Below, piece by piece: positions 1 to 10,740 of a DNA stretch of 64,000 nt. The DNA comes from Pomphorhynchus laevis (lineage: Eukaryota > Acanthocephala > Palaeacanthocephala > Echinorhynchida > Pomphorhynchidae): assembly GCA_012934845.2 (NCBI GenBank), contig WNNJ02000379.1, forward strand, positions 62,001 through 126,000. Direction: 5' to 3'. Both the position numbers and the translations under genes were made by a program. Numbering within the stretch: position 1 is the first letter of the stretch; every line of letters starts with the position of its first letter. The notes beneath the pieces were generated by a model, which had not been told where the DNA came from, ran no database searches, and saw only the letters and a program-made list of their open reading frames with translations.

Positions 1-76
1 CTTTAATAAATCACTACATTATTATATTATAACATACAAGACTAGTCGTGCAGCTGTTTTGTCTGCTTACAGTGCC

Positions 77-304
77 ATATGCCATACGAGGCACATATCA
101 GTACGAATTCGGACAAAACTAAGACTATGTATTTTTAGATACCTGAGTCTATCCCTATATTCCAAATGTCTGACAGTACGGACTAGTCTCGTGGCGGAGC
201 GATAAACATTTTCAAGGCGATTACATTCTTCCTTAGTAATAGGGTAACATCATGGTGAAGCATATAAAAGTATACTTAGAATCAAAGCGTAAGAAATGGT
301 CCTT
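77..304 (-). mobile_element. LINE family C (CR1-like) internal fragment
   Basis: This stretch is closely similar to positions 24865-25090, which lie near the 3' end of ORF2 in LINE copy C2, and has the same orientation. Shared runs include GGCACATATCAGTACGAATT and GTGGCGGAGCGATAAACATT. It is a decayed piece with no usable reading frame. It stops where LINE A1 begins, so A1 may have landed in or beside it. Positions 1-76 hold nothing I can assign. Confidence 0.8.
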
Positions 305-438
305 TAAAGGTTTAAATATTCTTGATCAGTAACTACTTACATTCCAGATCAATCCAGTAACATATCAATCCAGATTAATCTTATCAATCCAGTTCCAGAT
401 AAATCCAGCAAATTTAACATTTTTAACACACAAGGACG

Positions 439-1479
439 TTGATGGGAGGATATAAGAAGACATCTACGACCGACACCAACTGTGCTCAACTACAAGTTCA
501 GTGCTCGGCACACGACTGCAGCGTATGGACTACATTCACATGCGACAGCAGAAAGTCTAAAGAAGACTTCCTATGCGGCTTTTGTGCCAACAAACTCATA
601 CGCGACCTCTCCCATAAGAACATATCAACCTCCAACGTGTCCACTCAAACCACTACAGTCGTTTCTGATATCCTTTGTCAACCCACTGATCCTGCTATCA
701 CATGCACTTCTAATCACATGTCTTCACTTCCCGACACCTCCCGTATCTTCCCTCCTGTTTCGTTTCTCAATAACCTACATCCCTCAATCAAAATCACCTC
801 CACCAACCTCCACAATCCTTCCACTCATAAACTTTCCTCACATCGCTCACCACCCTCTATATTATCCAAATCCTCTTTGTCTTCCGCTGTTAAACCTACT
901 CCCTTGATATCCTCAACTCCCAGCTCTCCTATCGTGATCTCAGCACCTCATGTTACTCGTCCCCCTTTACGGAAACGCTATCCTTCTCGCGATCGTTGCG
1001 TCATCGTAACTAATATCACTCCTTCCACCTCTTTATCTCCACAAGCACGTCTCGACCACGATGTTTCCGCACTCAGATTCATCCTCTCGTATCTTGTTCC
1101 TGCGGATAAACCATCCTTTTTCAACATCTCTCCTGTCGAATTCCTCCGTCTAAATAAATCTTCTCAATCTAATCCTTCCCAGCCCCCTCTCCTAAAAATT
1201 GTTTTCAAGCATTGCTCTCACGCGTCTTCTGTCCTCTCCCAACTATTCAAACTCATGTCCTCTTCAGCCACTCGAATTTTCCCCAAAATTCGAGTGGCTG
1301 AAGAGGACAGCCACTCCGAAATCGCTCAACTCCTATCTGCCCGCATCGAAAAACGCCGTCGTGAGGATAACGGCGAAACATCTCTCTCGATCCGAAACAT
1401 CGACGGAAATTTTCAAGTTGTCCACACCCGCCCAAAAATTCGATGGCGCTTCATCTCCCCTATATGTCTTCTCTACTAG
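439..1479 (+). CDS. LINE A1 ORF1 protein (Cys-rich finger, RNA-binding type)
   Basis: 346-residue frame. The N-terminus has a Cys cluster with a CSAHDC motif, then FLCGFC, resembling half of a PHD/treble-clef finger; this arrangement also occurs in ORF1 of families A4 and C. A long Ser/Pro/Thr-rich linker follows, then a basic conserved block starting RDRCVIVTNITP and a C-terminal block ending near KIRWRFISP. ORF1 proteins of CR1-type LINEs are thought to bind the element RNA; that role is inferred. Compared with A4, a perfect 25-bp foldback at 1256-1309 replaces a few residues without breaking the frame. The end overlaps the ORF2 start at 1443. Confidence 0.7.
   Translation: MMGGYKKTSTTDTNCAQLQVQCSAHDCSVWTTFTCDSRKSKEDFLCGFCANKLIRDLSHKNISTSNVSTQTTTVVSDILCQPTDPAITCTSNHMSSLPDTSRIFPPVSFLNNLHPSIKITSTNLHNPSTHKLSSHRSPPSILSKSSLSSAVKPTPLISSTPSSPIVISAPHVTRPPLRKRYPSRDRCVIVTNITPSTSLSPQARLDHDVSALRFILSYLVPADKPSFFNISPVEFLRLNKSSQSNPSQPPLLKIVFKHCSHASSVLSQLFKLMSSSATRIFPKIRVAEEDSHSEIAQLLSARIEKRRREDNGETSLSIRNIDGNFQVVHTRPKIRWRFISPICLLY
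1256..1309. repeat. Perfect 25-bp inverted repeat inside LINE A1 ORF1
   Basis: Arms 1256-1280 and 1285-1309 are exact reverse complements around a CCCC loop. Copy A4 lacks the second arm: after the shared CACTCGAATTTTCCCC it continues with other sequence. The second arm is therefore an inverted duplication acquired in A1, of the sort produced by template switching. Confidence 0.95.
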
Positions 1480-4333
1480 CCCCTATCACCACCACACATG
1501 GTTCCCGCCTCGGCCTCCTTAACACTATATATATTCTCCATAAACCGTTCTCATCCTAAACCTATTCACCAAGCAATCCATCGATCTCTTCTGCCTAACC
1601 GAATCCTAGCACTCCGATTCTGACGACCTCTCGATCCGCTGTTTGCTCTCTGCCGGTTGCTCACTAGTCGAATCTGCTCGCCCACTAAGCAAATCCGCTT
1701 CTAAATTCTCTAATCATGGCGGCATTGTCGCACTTGCCCGTCACCCCGCGTCTATTCGCAAAATCACTTCCCCTTTTAGTCCTTGCTCTTTTAAACTGCT
1801 TACTTGTCGTTCTTCTAACCCGATCACTCTAGATCTCGCCATTGTATACCGTCCTCGTTGATCAGATCCCACATCCTTATTTTTTTACCGAACTCACAGA
1901 CCTTCTGTTTTATTGTTCTTTGTCCTCAAGCCCTTCAATCGTACTTGGCGACTTTAACATCCGCCTCGATCGCCCCTCTTCCACCGAGTCAATCAGTTCA
2001 TCAACATTCTATCCAACTATAACTACACACCCATCTGCACTGCCCCCACACATATCCTTGGCGAGGCACTCGACATCATCGCTGTCCCCGATCATTTTGC
2101 TGACTACGCCTCACTGTCCATTTTCGATACTAGTCTATCCGATCACTTTCTCGTCACCCTTGATCTCACTCACAACCACACACCTACAATCCAACGTCGC
2201 TCTTGAAGAAATCTTGACCACTCCCTTCTCCGCTCTATCTTACTCAAATCGTCTCCATCCTATCTCACAATAACATATTCCTCTCCTCACGCGATCTCCC
2301 CTTTCTTTTCGACTATAATCTCACATCCATTCTCGATCTTCTCTTGCCCTTCAAGACTCACCCACACCGTCGCTTGCACCGTGCCCCATGGTTTGACATC
2401 GAATGCCTTCTCTCAAAGCGTCGACTCCGTCATGCTTTTCGAGTCTATCACCGCTCTCACAGACGTGATTTCCGCTCGATCACTCCGTCTTTCCGTAATT
2501 CCTACCTTGCTCTTCGCCGGTCTCATCTCAACCTACTACGTACCAAATGCAACTCCTTCTGGCAGCATAAAATCATCACTTCATTCAACTCTAAGACTCT
2601 CTGACATACTTTTAACTCAATCCTTGCTCGCTCCTCTTCGCCGTGCAATATCAATGCCAATGATTATTCGTCATTTCTCCAGACTAAAGTATCCACGTTG
2701 CTCTCTCACACCCCCTGGTCACCATCCTATCCCACTCTGCCCAGTCTAGCCTCATCCTTCCGGAACTCTTTCATCTACTCCCTGTCTCACCTACAGAAGT
2801 ATCATCTGTCCTCATGTCCTTGCCCAACAAAACCTCAACTGCCGATCCCCTGCTTACTCACATATTAAAATCTATATGCTCATCGATATCCCCATTTCTC
2901 ACAACCTTGTTTAACTCGTCCATCCGCAGTCGTATCTTCCCTTCACACTGGAAATCCGCAATCGTTCGTCCCCTCCTTAAGAAACAATCGCTCGACCCCT
3001 CCCTTCCTTCTAGCTATCGCCCCATTTCACTACTCCCTACTCTTTCTAAGCTCTTAGAACGCCTCATCTTAATACAAATCAACGCTTATCTCTCCTCATC
3101 CAATCTGTACCCTCCCTTCCAATCCGCTTTCCGCTCTAATCACTCGACAGAAATCGCATGCATAAAAGTGTACAACGACTTACTCATTTCTCGAGACAAG
3201 GCTCTACATAGTGTTCTCATCTCCCTCGACCTATCCTCCGCATTCAACATTGTCGACCACTCCGTCCTCCTTTCTCGCCTTCGTTATGATTACGGATTTT
3301 CTTCCTCCTCCGTAGCATACTTCGCCTCATACTTATCCGACCGTTCCTTTCGCGTTTGTTCTAATTCATCATTATCCCCTCCCATCCCTATTTTTTGCGG
3401 GGTCCCACAAGGTTCAGTCCTAGGTCCTATGCTTTTCTCTCTTCTGCTTGGCGATCTATCTCCGTTTATCAAACCTTACTCCTTTAAGGTCATGCAATAC
3501 GCCGATGACATTCTAATCTATGCTCATGCACCCGCACATCGCATACACGATATCGGCATTTCTGCCTCCAACTGTCTTTCTTCTATCTACAAACGTCTCT
3601 CCAATCTCCATCTCGTTCTAAACCCCGACAAGTCTTAAATAATGTGGATCCTCCCACGTAAACCAAGCATATCTCCTCCCATTGTTTCTTTTGGCTCATC
3701 GATCATCCCTATAGTCCACAATCTCACTTTCTTAGGCTTCCATTTCGATGATCACCTTTCCCTTTAACCCTTAGTCCGTGACAAGGTCCGCTCGTCTAAC
3801 TTAATTCTCCGTGATATCAGCAGTATTAGCCCCCTTATCGACTTAAGTTGTTGTATGTCTCTTCTTTCATCTCTTCTTTTCCCTAAAATTGATTACTGCA
3901 TTAGCATTTTCGCTAATTCTCCAAAATCCATAATCCTCCCCCTGTACAACGAATAATCAACACCGCCGTTCGAGTGCTCTTTCGTCTCCGTCGCTTCGAC
4001 CACACATCCACATATCTTGCCCAACTCTCCTGCCCCACCATTCACATCCGCATCAAACTCCGCCTTCTTCTCGTTACTTTTCGTCTCATCGCTGTCGGCT
4101 CCCCATCGTTCATCAACCTTCCTTTCTTAGACGATACTCGCCCCACCTCGCTATCGCTTCGTTCCTGTCATACCCTCTTACTCCACGTTCCCAATTACTC
4201 CAACAACTACGGTCTCCGATCCTTCCTCGTCGCCGCCTCACTCGTCTGGAATCAACTCCCTCTCGACGTCTGCCGCGTTCCATTCTTTATCACATTCAAA
4301 CACCTCCTCCGTCCAGACCTTCTTGACACATGA
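1443..4333 (+). pseudogene. LINE A1 ORF2 (endonuclease-reverse transcriptase), decayed
   Basis: Remains of the endonuclease (LGDFNIRLDRPS, near 1945) and reverse transcriptase: motif A ISLDLSSAFNIVDH near 3222, motif B GVPQGSVLGP near 3400, motif C QYADDILIYA near 3496. The C-terminal tail ends at 4333. The frame moves several times and contains stops, so no intact protein is possible. Motif A has Asn where A4 has Asp (AFN versus AFD). The ATG at 1443 is placed by alignment with A4, where ORF2 also starts inside the end of ORF1. Confidence 0.8.
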
Positions 4334-4364
4334 TTAACATTTTTGTTTTGTTGTGGTCATGTAA

Positions 4365-4380
4365 GCGTGCGCTGGCACGC
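4365..4380 (+). other. LINE A 3'-terminal stem-loop (copy A1)
   Basis: GCGTGC-GCTG-GCACGC forms a perfect 6-bp hairpin about 40 bases before the tail. The same hairpin occurs in A3 (39489-39504, minus) and A4 (44641-44656). Conserved 3' hairpins in LINEs often serve as reverse transcriptase recognition sites; that role is inferred here. Confidence 0.7.
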
Positions 4381-4434
4381 ATTTGCCATGTTAAAATAAA
4401 TATTTTTATTTATTTAGCAAAGTATTTATTCAAT

Positions 4435-4715
4435 GCAATTCACCTAATAACCATAAAAGGGTCTCTGCCCAGGCGCATCTTAAATTGGTTCACAGTATGA
4501 GCAGACTGTTGACGGCAGAAGCCTCTTCCAAAGTCTAACAACATGCATAGCGCTAAGATAGGCGGCTGCTAAATTCGATGAATTTGCAGCATCATAGGGT
4601 TACATCGCAACTGAGGCAAATCTTGAAGACGTAACAGGTTACTAAGAGGATTGACACCGTTGTGAACTATACAGCGATGTGACGAAAAGTGTAGTGCATA
4701 TTTACGTCCTGGAAG
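4435..4715 (-). mobile_element. CR1-like LINE 3'-end fragment
   Basis: The minus strand translates to a typical C-terminal LINE ORF2 stretch, with blocks LRLQDLPQLRCNPMML and VNQFKMRLGRDPF, interrupted by one in-frame TAG. It resembles the C-terminal part of LINE family C but is not the same copy as the fragment at 77-304. It is truncated at both ends. Confidence 0.65.
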
Positions 4716-4739
4716 ATAAAATACTTCATTAATATACAT

Positions 4740-5225
4740 TTGTTCAAAATATATAAAAAGTATATCAAGTAAAATTTGAAATAATCTTATGGTAAAAATT
4801 ATTCTTTGAGATAAAAACTTTTGTCAAATTTTTCAATTATGGACACAGATTTTTCATATTATTTAAATAATCAGAGTCGAATATACCTACTATTAAAATT
4901 TTAGCTCAAATAAACTTTCAGGTGAAAATAAATGTAATGTTTTATTTGAGAAGATATGTTCAATTTAGGCTTTCACCATTGTAATGAAAAAAATAAATCA
5001 TTTTGATGAAATGTTTTAAATTAAAACGCGGCTTTAATAGTCTAAAAGTTTTTCAAAGAGAGGTAAGCTATTAACGCGTGAATTTCGCCTATAAGCATAT
5101 TCGCCCAAATAGAGACCCATCCATCCTTTGTTTGTTGCCTTTCCTCCGTAAAATGTTTTAATGGACGCCATTATGAATCAATTTGCTGAGTATGACATCC
5201 TAGAAATTTAGAATAATATGTACAC
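4740..5225 (+). repeat. Left arm of a ~480-bp inverted repeat pair
   Basis: The reverse complement of 17870-18345 matches this stretch with scattered differences. Shared runs include TTTTTCAATTATGGACACAG, AAGCATATTCG and AATGGACGC. The two arms face each other across about 12.6 kb that contains all three LINE B copies. No coding capacity was recognised. It could be a pair of inserted repeats or the ends of an inverted duplication. Confidence 0.75.
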
Positions 5226-5825
5226 ATGTTAAAGAATCATTGGTACCTCAGATTGGATCCACAAAATTATTTGAATGATTAACCGTTGTGGCTGTAACTA
5301 TAGTCTTCTAATTTGATATAATCTTTCCAGCAATCGTTGTGATTGATACTATCTTAATAAATAAGTAACATTAATATTGGCTTTTGCTATATCTAATTGT
5401 GCATTACTATGTTCAACATGTTTTCTGATTAAGTGGATAAGTGTCAGCATCGCGACGATTATTCATGCATATATCGAGCATTTAATAATAAATAATAAAG
5501 ACAGATACATAATTATCTGCATAAGATCTCCGTCCTCAACAATAATAACCAAAATCCACGTTTTTTTCCACTATACGACTTCAATCGTATTTTATTTTGC
5601 CGATTTAAGTTTCGTCTACGGGATCATCACATCATTCCAACTGATTAGCGAATTATCTTGCTTCTTGAGAACCGTTTTCTATCATGACGTCGCGGCAGTA
5701 ATTCCGCACATCGGCGACCGTAACAGAGGATAAGCTTTGTAATCAACGGGCATACGGTATTTATTTTGGGTCGTATTCACATCGAAACATGTGCGAAACA
5801 AGCAAAATATGACAACAAATTTCTA
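5226..5825. other. Unassigned AT-rich interval
   Basis: No gene recognised. A 118-codon open stretch at 5377-5733 encodes a hydrophobic, low-complexity sequence with no motif I know and no supporting context. I treat it as chance. Confidence 0.5.
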
Positions 5826-5965
5826 AATAATAATAAAGATTTTCTTAAATAAATAAACAAGCGTCAATAAGTCAGAGTAAATAAATAAATGAAAAGTACA
5901 CACGGAGAATCTTCAGACATAGTAATTAATATTAGCTTCTTCCTCTTCTCAGAGTTTACCAACTT

Positions 5966-8087
5966 TCATGTCCTCAAATCCATGGGGATCTGAGCCCCCA
6001 ACCAATCCAGCACGCCGCTTTCCGATTGAACCACCCGGGGTCTTTCACCCCCCCCGAAGAATCCAATCGGCGCGGACGATGTTGGGTAAGCGAGAGACGA
6101 GGAGCTTTAGAAACCTTAGTCTTTGCTCTGGGGGACGTCCTCTAGAGAAGAAGACTAATCCCGAGATAGCCCAGGTGCCCCAGAGGCGCACCTGGGTTTT
6201 CCCATTCAACGACAGATGCTGGGCCCTGTTTCAGAGCCCATCTAGCTCTCTTCAGGATACGTTTTAGTCTATCCAGTCAGCTTTCGCCGACCAGTTCACC
6301 GAAACGGTGAACCCCAGTTATTTTACTCGACTTGTGAAGGTAGGGAGTGGTTCAGAGGCAAATATGGAGGAAAGTACAGAGAGTGCTAATCTCTTAAGCT
6401 TTTGCTTTGTCGCAGGAGAGCCATGGAAGACAACCACCTGCGATTTGGCGGAATTCAAAACAAGACTGGACCTGGGTAACTGGTCTTTTAATCTTAAAAA
6501 GAATCGGCTGATGGCAGAGACTACGTCCTTACACCTGCGTCCAGAGAACAGGGCTGTGGTGTCATCAGCGTACATCACTAGACGTTGATCGCGTTTAAAT
6601 ATTTTGAATAGATGGTATGGAGGTGCGGTCAAATACAGCCGAAAAGTCAAGGAAAACAGCCACAGCGAGTAGATGGCTATTCTCCCGACAGAACTGATGC
6701 ACTTCACCAACTGCTGAATGGACTGAGCGACCATTGACGAACCCATGAAAACCAGGTGGGATTAATTTTCTCCTACTCAAATGATCGCGGATTCTACGCG
6801 CAAGCGCTTTTTCGTATATCGAGACGAGAGAATTTTGAATCGAGATGGGCCGCAGGTCTTTCGGACAAGAGACCGGATGCTTTTTAGGTAAAAATATACG
6901 CCTACTAATGTTGATGCCGGCCACATCGGATGGGGTGGCTAAAAGCATTGTGACGGCCACATCCCTTCTTTGATCGGCTGTCAAAAGCTGACAGACCCGA
7001 GAAGAAAGAGGAGCGACGTTTTTGGAGGTGCCCGGAAGAGGCCTATACCACTAATCCAACCCGCAGCCTTATCCCTCCAACAAACAAACTTATTCTTGAA
7101 TATCTTCCAAAAAGAAGGCAGAGAAGGGTTAAGACAAGCGATACTCGACCTATCCCTACTCAGCTGGAACCAGAATCTGGTACGCCAGTATTCAGTCGAG
7201 AGCATCTGTTTGGAGGTGCAATAGTTTAGCTAGGACCTTGAGTTTTGTCGGAGTGGGACTGAAAATACGACCTTTATAGGTTGTCGAAAGAAACGCGGAG
7301 GCTTGCGAAGAGATATAGGAATTAAATTCGGTTAAACTCTCATTATTAATTCGGGGGAAGCGTTGGATGGCTGCCTTGAAGAAAGCCACTCTGATCGGGT
7401 CAAGGTGGAATCTTCTACGAAGCAGTGAATCCTCCTCTATCCGCCAACGAATTAGATCATGAGAGGTGGACAGATGTTGCCGCAATTGCTCCGTGCATAA
7501 GGGTTTAAGCAACCACTTCTCGAGAAGCAATAGTAAGTTGAGGATTGAGTTCGTTGATGTGCAATGAAAGGTGATGGACGGTGGTTTATGAATGAAGTAA
7601 CCGTTCCTGGCTCTGCGGAGTGCTGCATTAATCCAACGACCAGTTCTATCGTTGAAGTCACCTAGTACCATGTCATAGCCGCCATCAATAATCCCATCCA
7701 GGAGGTCACGGTTCTTGTGAATCTCTCCTGGACGAATGTAGACGTTGGCTAAACTGAGGCGTTTACCGTTCTTAACGAGTGAAACTACTAAGCAAGACAG
7801 GGCAGGACAAGAATAGTTTAAAATGAGGGAAGACCTTAAAGAGCATTTTACTAAGGTCAAGAGTCCTTGAGATGAAGAGGAGTGAAGAGGGGTTATGTAC
7901 GAAGTATAGTGTGAATAAATGTGCTTAGGGATAAATCGAGTAATGTCCTGGGGGAGACAGATAGACCGCGTCTCCTGAAGGACTATAACATCTGCATCTC
8001 TACCAGATAGAAGTCTAAGGGCAGAAGCACCCCCCCCGAATTCCACTGAAGAATGTTCAGTGAAAAAGGCTCGGGCTTACTCACCAT
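5966..8087 (-). pseudogene. LINE B1 ORF2 (endonuclease-reverse transcriptase), broken
   Basis: The start is placed at the ATG at 8087 by alignment with MVSKSEPFS of B2. The endonuclease keeps VLQETRS and MVLGDFNDRTGRW. The reverse transcriptase keeps CPKDLRPISIQNS and VFLDFSAVFDR (motif A), then jumps past motif B to MYADDTTALF (motif C). A long C-run near 8031-8038 shifts the frame just after the start. The end is a TGA at 5966-5968. Confidence 0.8.
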
Positions 8088-8119
8088 TGTGGCAGATTAG
8101 TTGGACGGGAGCAGCCGAC

Positions 8120-9353
8120 CTAGACAGAGCTAGGTGTGGAAAGGTTACCCTTCCCACCTCTAGCCCCATCAGAGATCGGAGCCCCCTGGGCAATATCATC
8201 ATCTCCCTTTATTGAGGCACTCATATTTAGAAGCTTTCCGACCTTTATTGGAGGAACCGAGCGGGCTGAAGCGCCCCTTTTCTTAGATTTAGGAAGGACA
8301 TTATCAGGTTGAACTGGCGGGGCCGAGAGAAATGCACCCAAGAGAGGTGCCAGCAGCTGTTGTAACTGAGAAAGAATACTTTTTGTGTTATCTAGAAGAT
8401 ATAAAATGTCCTTATTGGACATACGATCGGATGAAGAATTAGAATCCAAGGAAACTTCTGCATAGCTTTTACCGGAAGAAGATTTAGTGGATTTAAACTT
8501 GTTTCTGTAGTCCCTGAAAAAGCTGCATCGGCGGGACCACGCAGGGTGGTCGCCGCCACAGTTGCTGCATACTGGGGGAGCCTCGCACCTCTCCCCTTTA
8601 GATAGCGCAACACAAAGCGAGCTCTTACAAATTCCACAAGTCTTCTCTTGCTTACAAGTGGAGGCCCAGTGCCCCCACTTGTGACATGAATTGCAATGCG
8701 GATATTAGAAATTATCCTCATCGATAAGAATACACCTGAGATTGTAACCCATAAACGGGTTAATTGAGTTTGAGCAAAGTGTAACATCATTGTCCACATC
8801 AGTTGTGCCAAATGCAACTGGCAGCGCATCTCCTGATTTAGATTTTAATTGCCGAATGGTGGAAAGCTTATACGAGTCTTTTAACCTGGCAAGGTCGTCC
8901 TTTTCTAGATATGTAGGAAAGTTAGTTAATTTCACTGTAGCTTGTACTGGTTTGAATACTATAGTACCCAGTTGTGAAATATTATTATTAAAGAAAGTCT
9001 CGTATGCTTTCTTGAGTTCAGATGTTGAAAAGGAGACTTTCAACTGATTAGGGTACGTCCTGACTGTATTAAATACTACCCTTCCATGGTAGTTTATTAC
9101 AAACTTCCTCAAGAAAACATTGAATAAAAAAATGCTTCTCCATCGGTTTAATAGCATTTATTATTGCCAAGTTTTTTAGTTTGGGTACCGGGGGAAGTTC
9201 CCCCGAGTCTGTAATAGTAACAACATCAAACTTACTAACATGCATGTCTTTAAATGTAGAATTAGAAGGATGAACAATACCTTTAACTTGAGAAATTTCG
9301 TTAAAAATGCTGCCATTATGTGTTTTTTCGATAGAGCTTTGAAGCTCCGACAA
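8120..9353 (-). pseudogene. LINE B1 ORF1 (zinc-knuckle protein), broken
   Basis: Runs from an ATG at 9353 (MSELQSS, matching LSELQSS in B2 ORF1) to a stop at 8120. It contains the N-terminal block PPVPKLKNLAIINAIKPMEK shared with B2 and B3, a DEDNF block matching LIDEDRLTF of B2, and a CCHC-rich zinc-knuckle region near 8520-8700. Frameshifts split it into at least three pieces. Nucleic-acid binding is inferred from the knuckles. Confidence 0.75.
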
Positions 9354-9479
9354 GCTAATTTCACTGCAAATTCCTGTTTAGTTTTTTCGCGCAACAAATT
9401 TCTGAAATTCAATAAGCTGATACCAAAACTGCTTTGCGCGATTCAATACGAAATCAAATGAACAAAAAGTCATTAAAAA

Positions 9480-10609
9480 ATGAATGCTAAAACGCTATCG
9501 GAGCTTCAAAGCTCTACAACTTTTGGTGATTTTACAATGAAATATGGTAGTAATGAACGTTCTGGTTCAATTCTTTCGTCTACTGGAGACAATTCTAATC
9601 AGGTTAGTGATGTTTCGTGTTTATTAAATGCAGATAAGGGGCTGCTACTTCCGATTCCAAAATTAGCTAACCTGTGCATCATCAATTCAAAAAAACCAAT
9701 AGAGAAACACAATCTCTTCTCAACCTTTTTGCGAAAGTTTGTATCAATTCATCCAAACAGGGTGCTGTTCAATTCAGTGAAGATTTTGGACAATACTGTA
9801 AGAGTTTCCTTCCCGAATGCCTCTTTATTAAAGGAATACAAAGATTATTTTGACAAGCACCTTTTGGACTCTGGTTCCATAACGTTGAAACCCCTTCTGT
9901 GCTCAGTTAAAATATCTAATTTTCCATTGTTTCTAACAGAAGATTTGATAACTCTGAAAAAATTGTATGGCCTCCAATCAGTGAGGCAAGTCCTAGGTAA
10001 GGGGGCGACCCCCTCCCAGTGGCTTTTGCAAATACAGATCTTGATTCCGGTCTGCTTCTTTCTAAATCGTCAGCGAATCCTTTCCTAGGTTTTAACTTAG
10101 GATTCACTCTAATTGACGAAGACCGACTCACATTCCCACACTGTAACAAGTGCCATGCCTGGGGCCACTGGTACTCTACATGCAGCAAGGCCTTGGTATG
10201 CGGTGTTTGTGGTGCTGGGGATTGTCAGTATGCTTTAAAAGGGGAAAGATGTCAGGCCTCCTCCTCTTGCGCTAATTGTGGAGGGGAACATCCGGCCTGG
10301 TCAAGGCGCTGCAGAATATTTAAAGAATATAAACAACTGTTTGTTAAGCCTAGAACCCCGATCAACTACGCCTCTGCTGCTGGTTCATCAGCCGACCGGA
10401 TGTCAAACGCTGACATCATTCAACTTCTTGATAACCAGAAACGAGTAATTTTTTCGCAATTTCAAACAATGATTGGACCTCTGCTATCCTCTTTTGTAGG
10501 GACAACAGCTGCCCCCATGCCTAACGAGCTTAAAACCCCCCACTCCAAGAAGAGGGGGCTTCGGCCAGAACAGTCCCACCCCCAAGGTGGGGAAGATGAT
10601 CAAGGATAA
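9480..10609 (+). pseudogene. LINE B2 ORF1 (triple zinc-knuckle protein), one frameshift
   Basis: Begins MNAKTLSELQSS at 9480. A central block (VPKLKN-like PIPKLANLCIINSKKPIEKH) is shared with B1 and B3. Three C-terminal zinc knuckles follow: CNKCHAWGHWYSTC (CX2CX4HX4C), CGVCGAGDCQ, and CANCGGEHPAWSRRC. The frame changes once in the G-run at 10001-10005, where B3 aligns without a break, so this looks like a single-base loss. The stop is at 10607-10609, 131 bp before ORF2. The knuckles suggest it coats element RNA, as for other LINE ORF1/Gag-like proteins. Confidence 0.8.
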
Positions 10610-10740
10610 GAAGGCTTCTCTGGGAAATGAAGATATTGCCCTGGGGGTACGACCCGCGACGGGGCTAGTGGCAGTGGGGGTAACCCTCCTGCACCTAGCT
10701 CTGTCTAGGTTGGCATCCCCCTTCTAACTAATTTAGCCCA

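Larger units (their letters stand above)
305..4421 (+). mobile_element. LINE family A, copy A1 (CR1-like non-LTR retrotransposon)
   Basis: Near full-length non-LTR element: short 5' leader, ORF1 (439-1479), ORF2 (from 1443) with endonuclease and reverse transcriptase, a 3' stem-loop, and an A/T-rich tail. It aligns along its length with copy A4 (40492-44695), and large blocks of the reverse transcriptase region are almost identical. The coding strand is strikingly pyrimidine-rich, unlike the AT-rich host DNA. ORF1 is open, but ORF2 is broken by many frameshifts and stops, so the copy is dead. The 5' boundary is approximate. Confidence 0.85.
5826..9448 (-). mobile_element. LINE family B, copy B1 (zinc-knuckle ORF1, EN-RT ORF2)
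   Basis: Minus-strand copy of the family also seen as B2 and B3. Its 3' end near 5826 carries TTA-type repeats, as B2 does, and its 5' end lies near 9448, head-to-head with B2. Relative to B2 it has lost about 145 bp between the endonuclease and reverse transcriptase and about 200 bp around reverse transcriptase motif B, plus several frameshifts. It is dead. The 5' limit is uncertain by about 30 bases. Confidence 0.85.

Noticed and set aside
5377-5733. 118-codon open frame as a gene
   Set aside because: Hydrophobic, low-complexity translation with no motif, in AT-rich spacer; no supporting neighbours.
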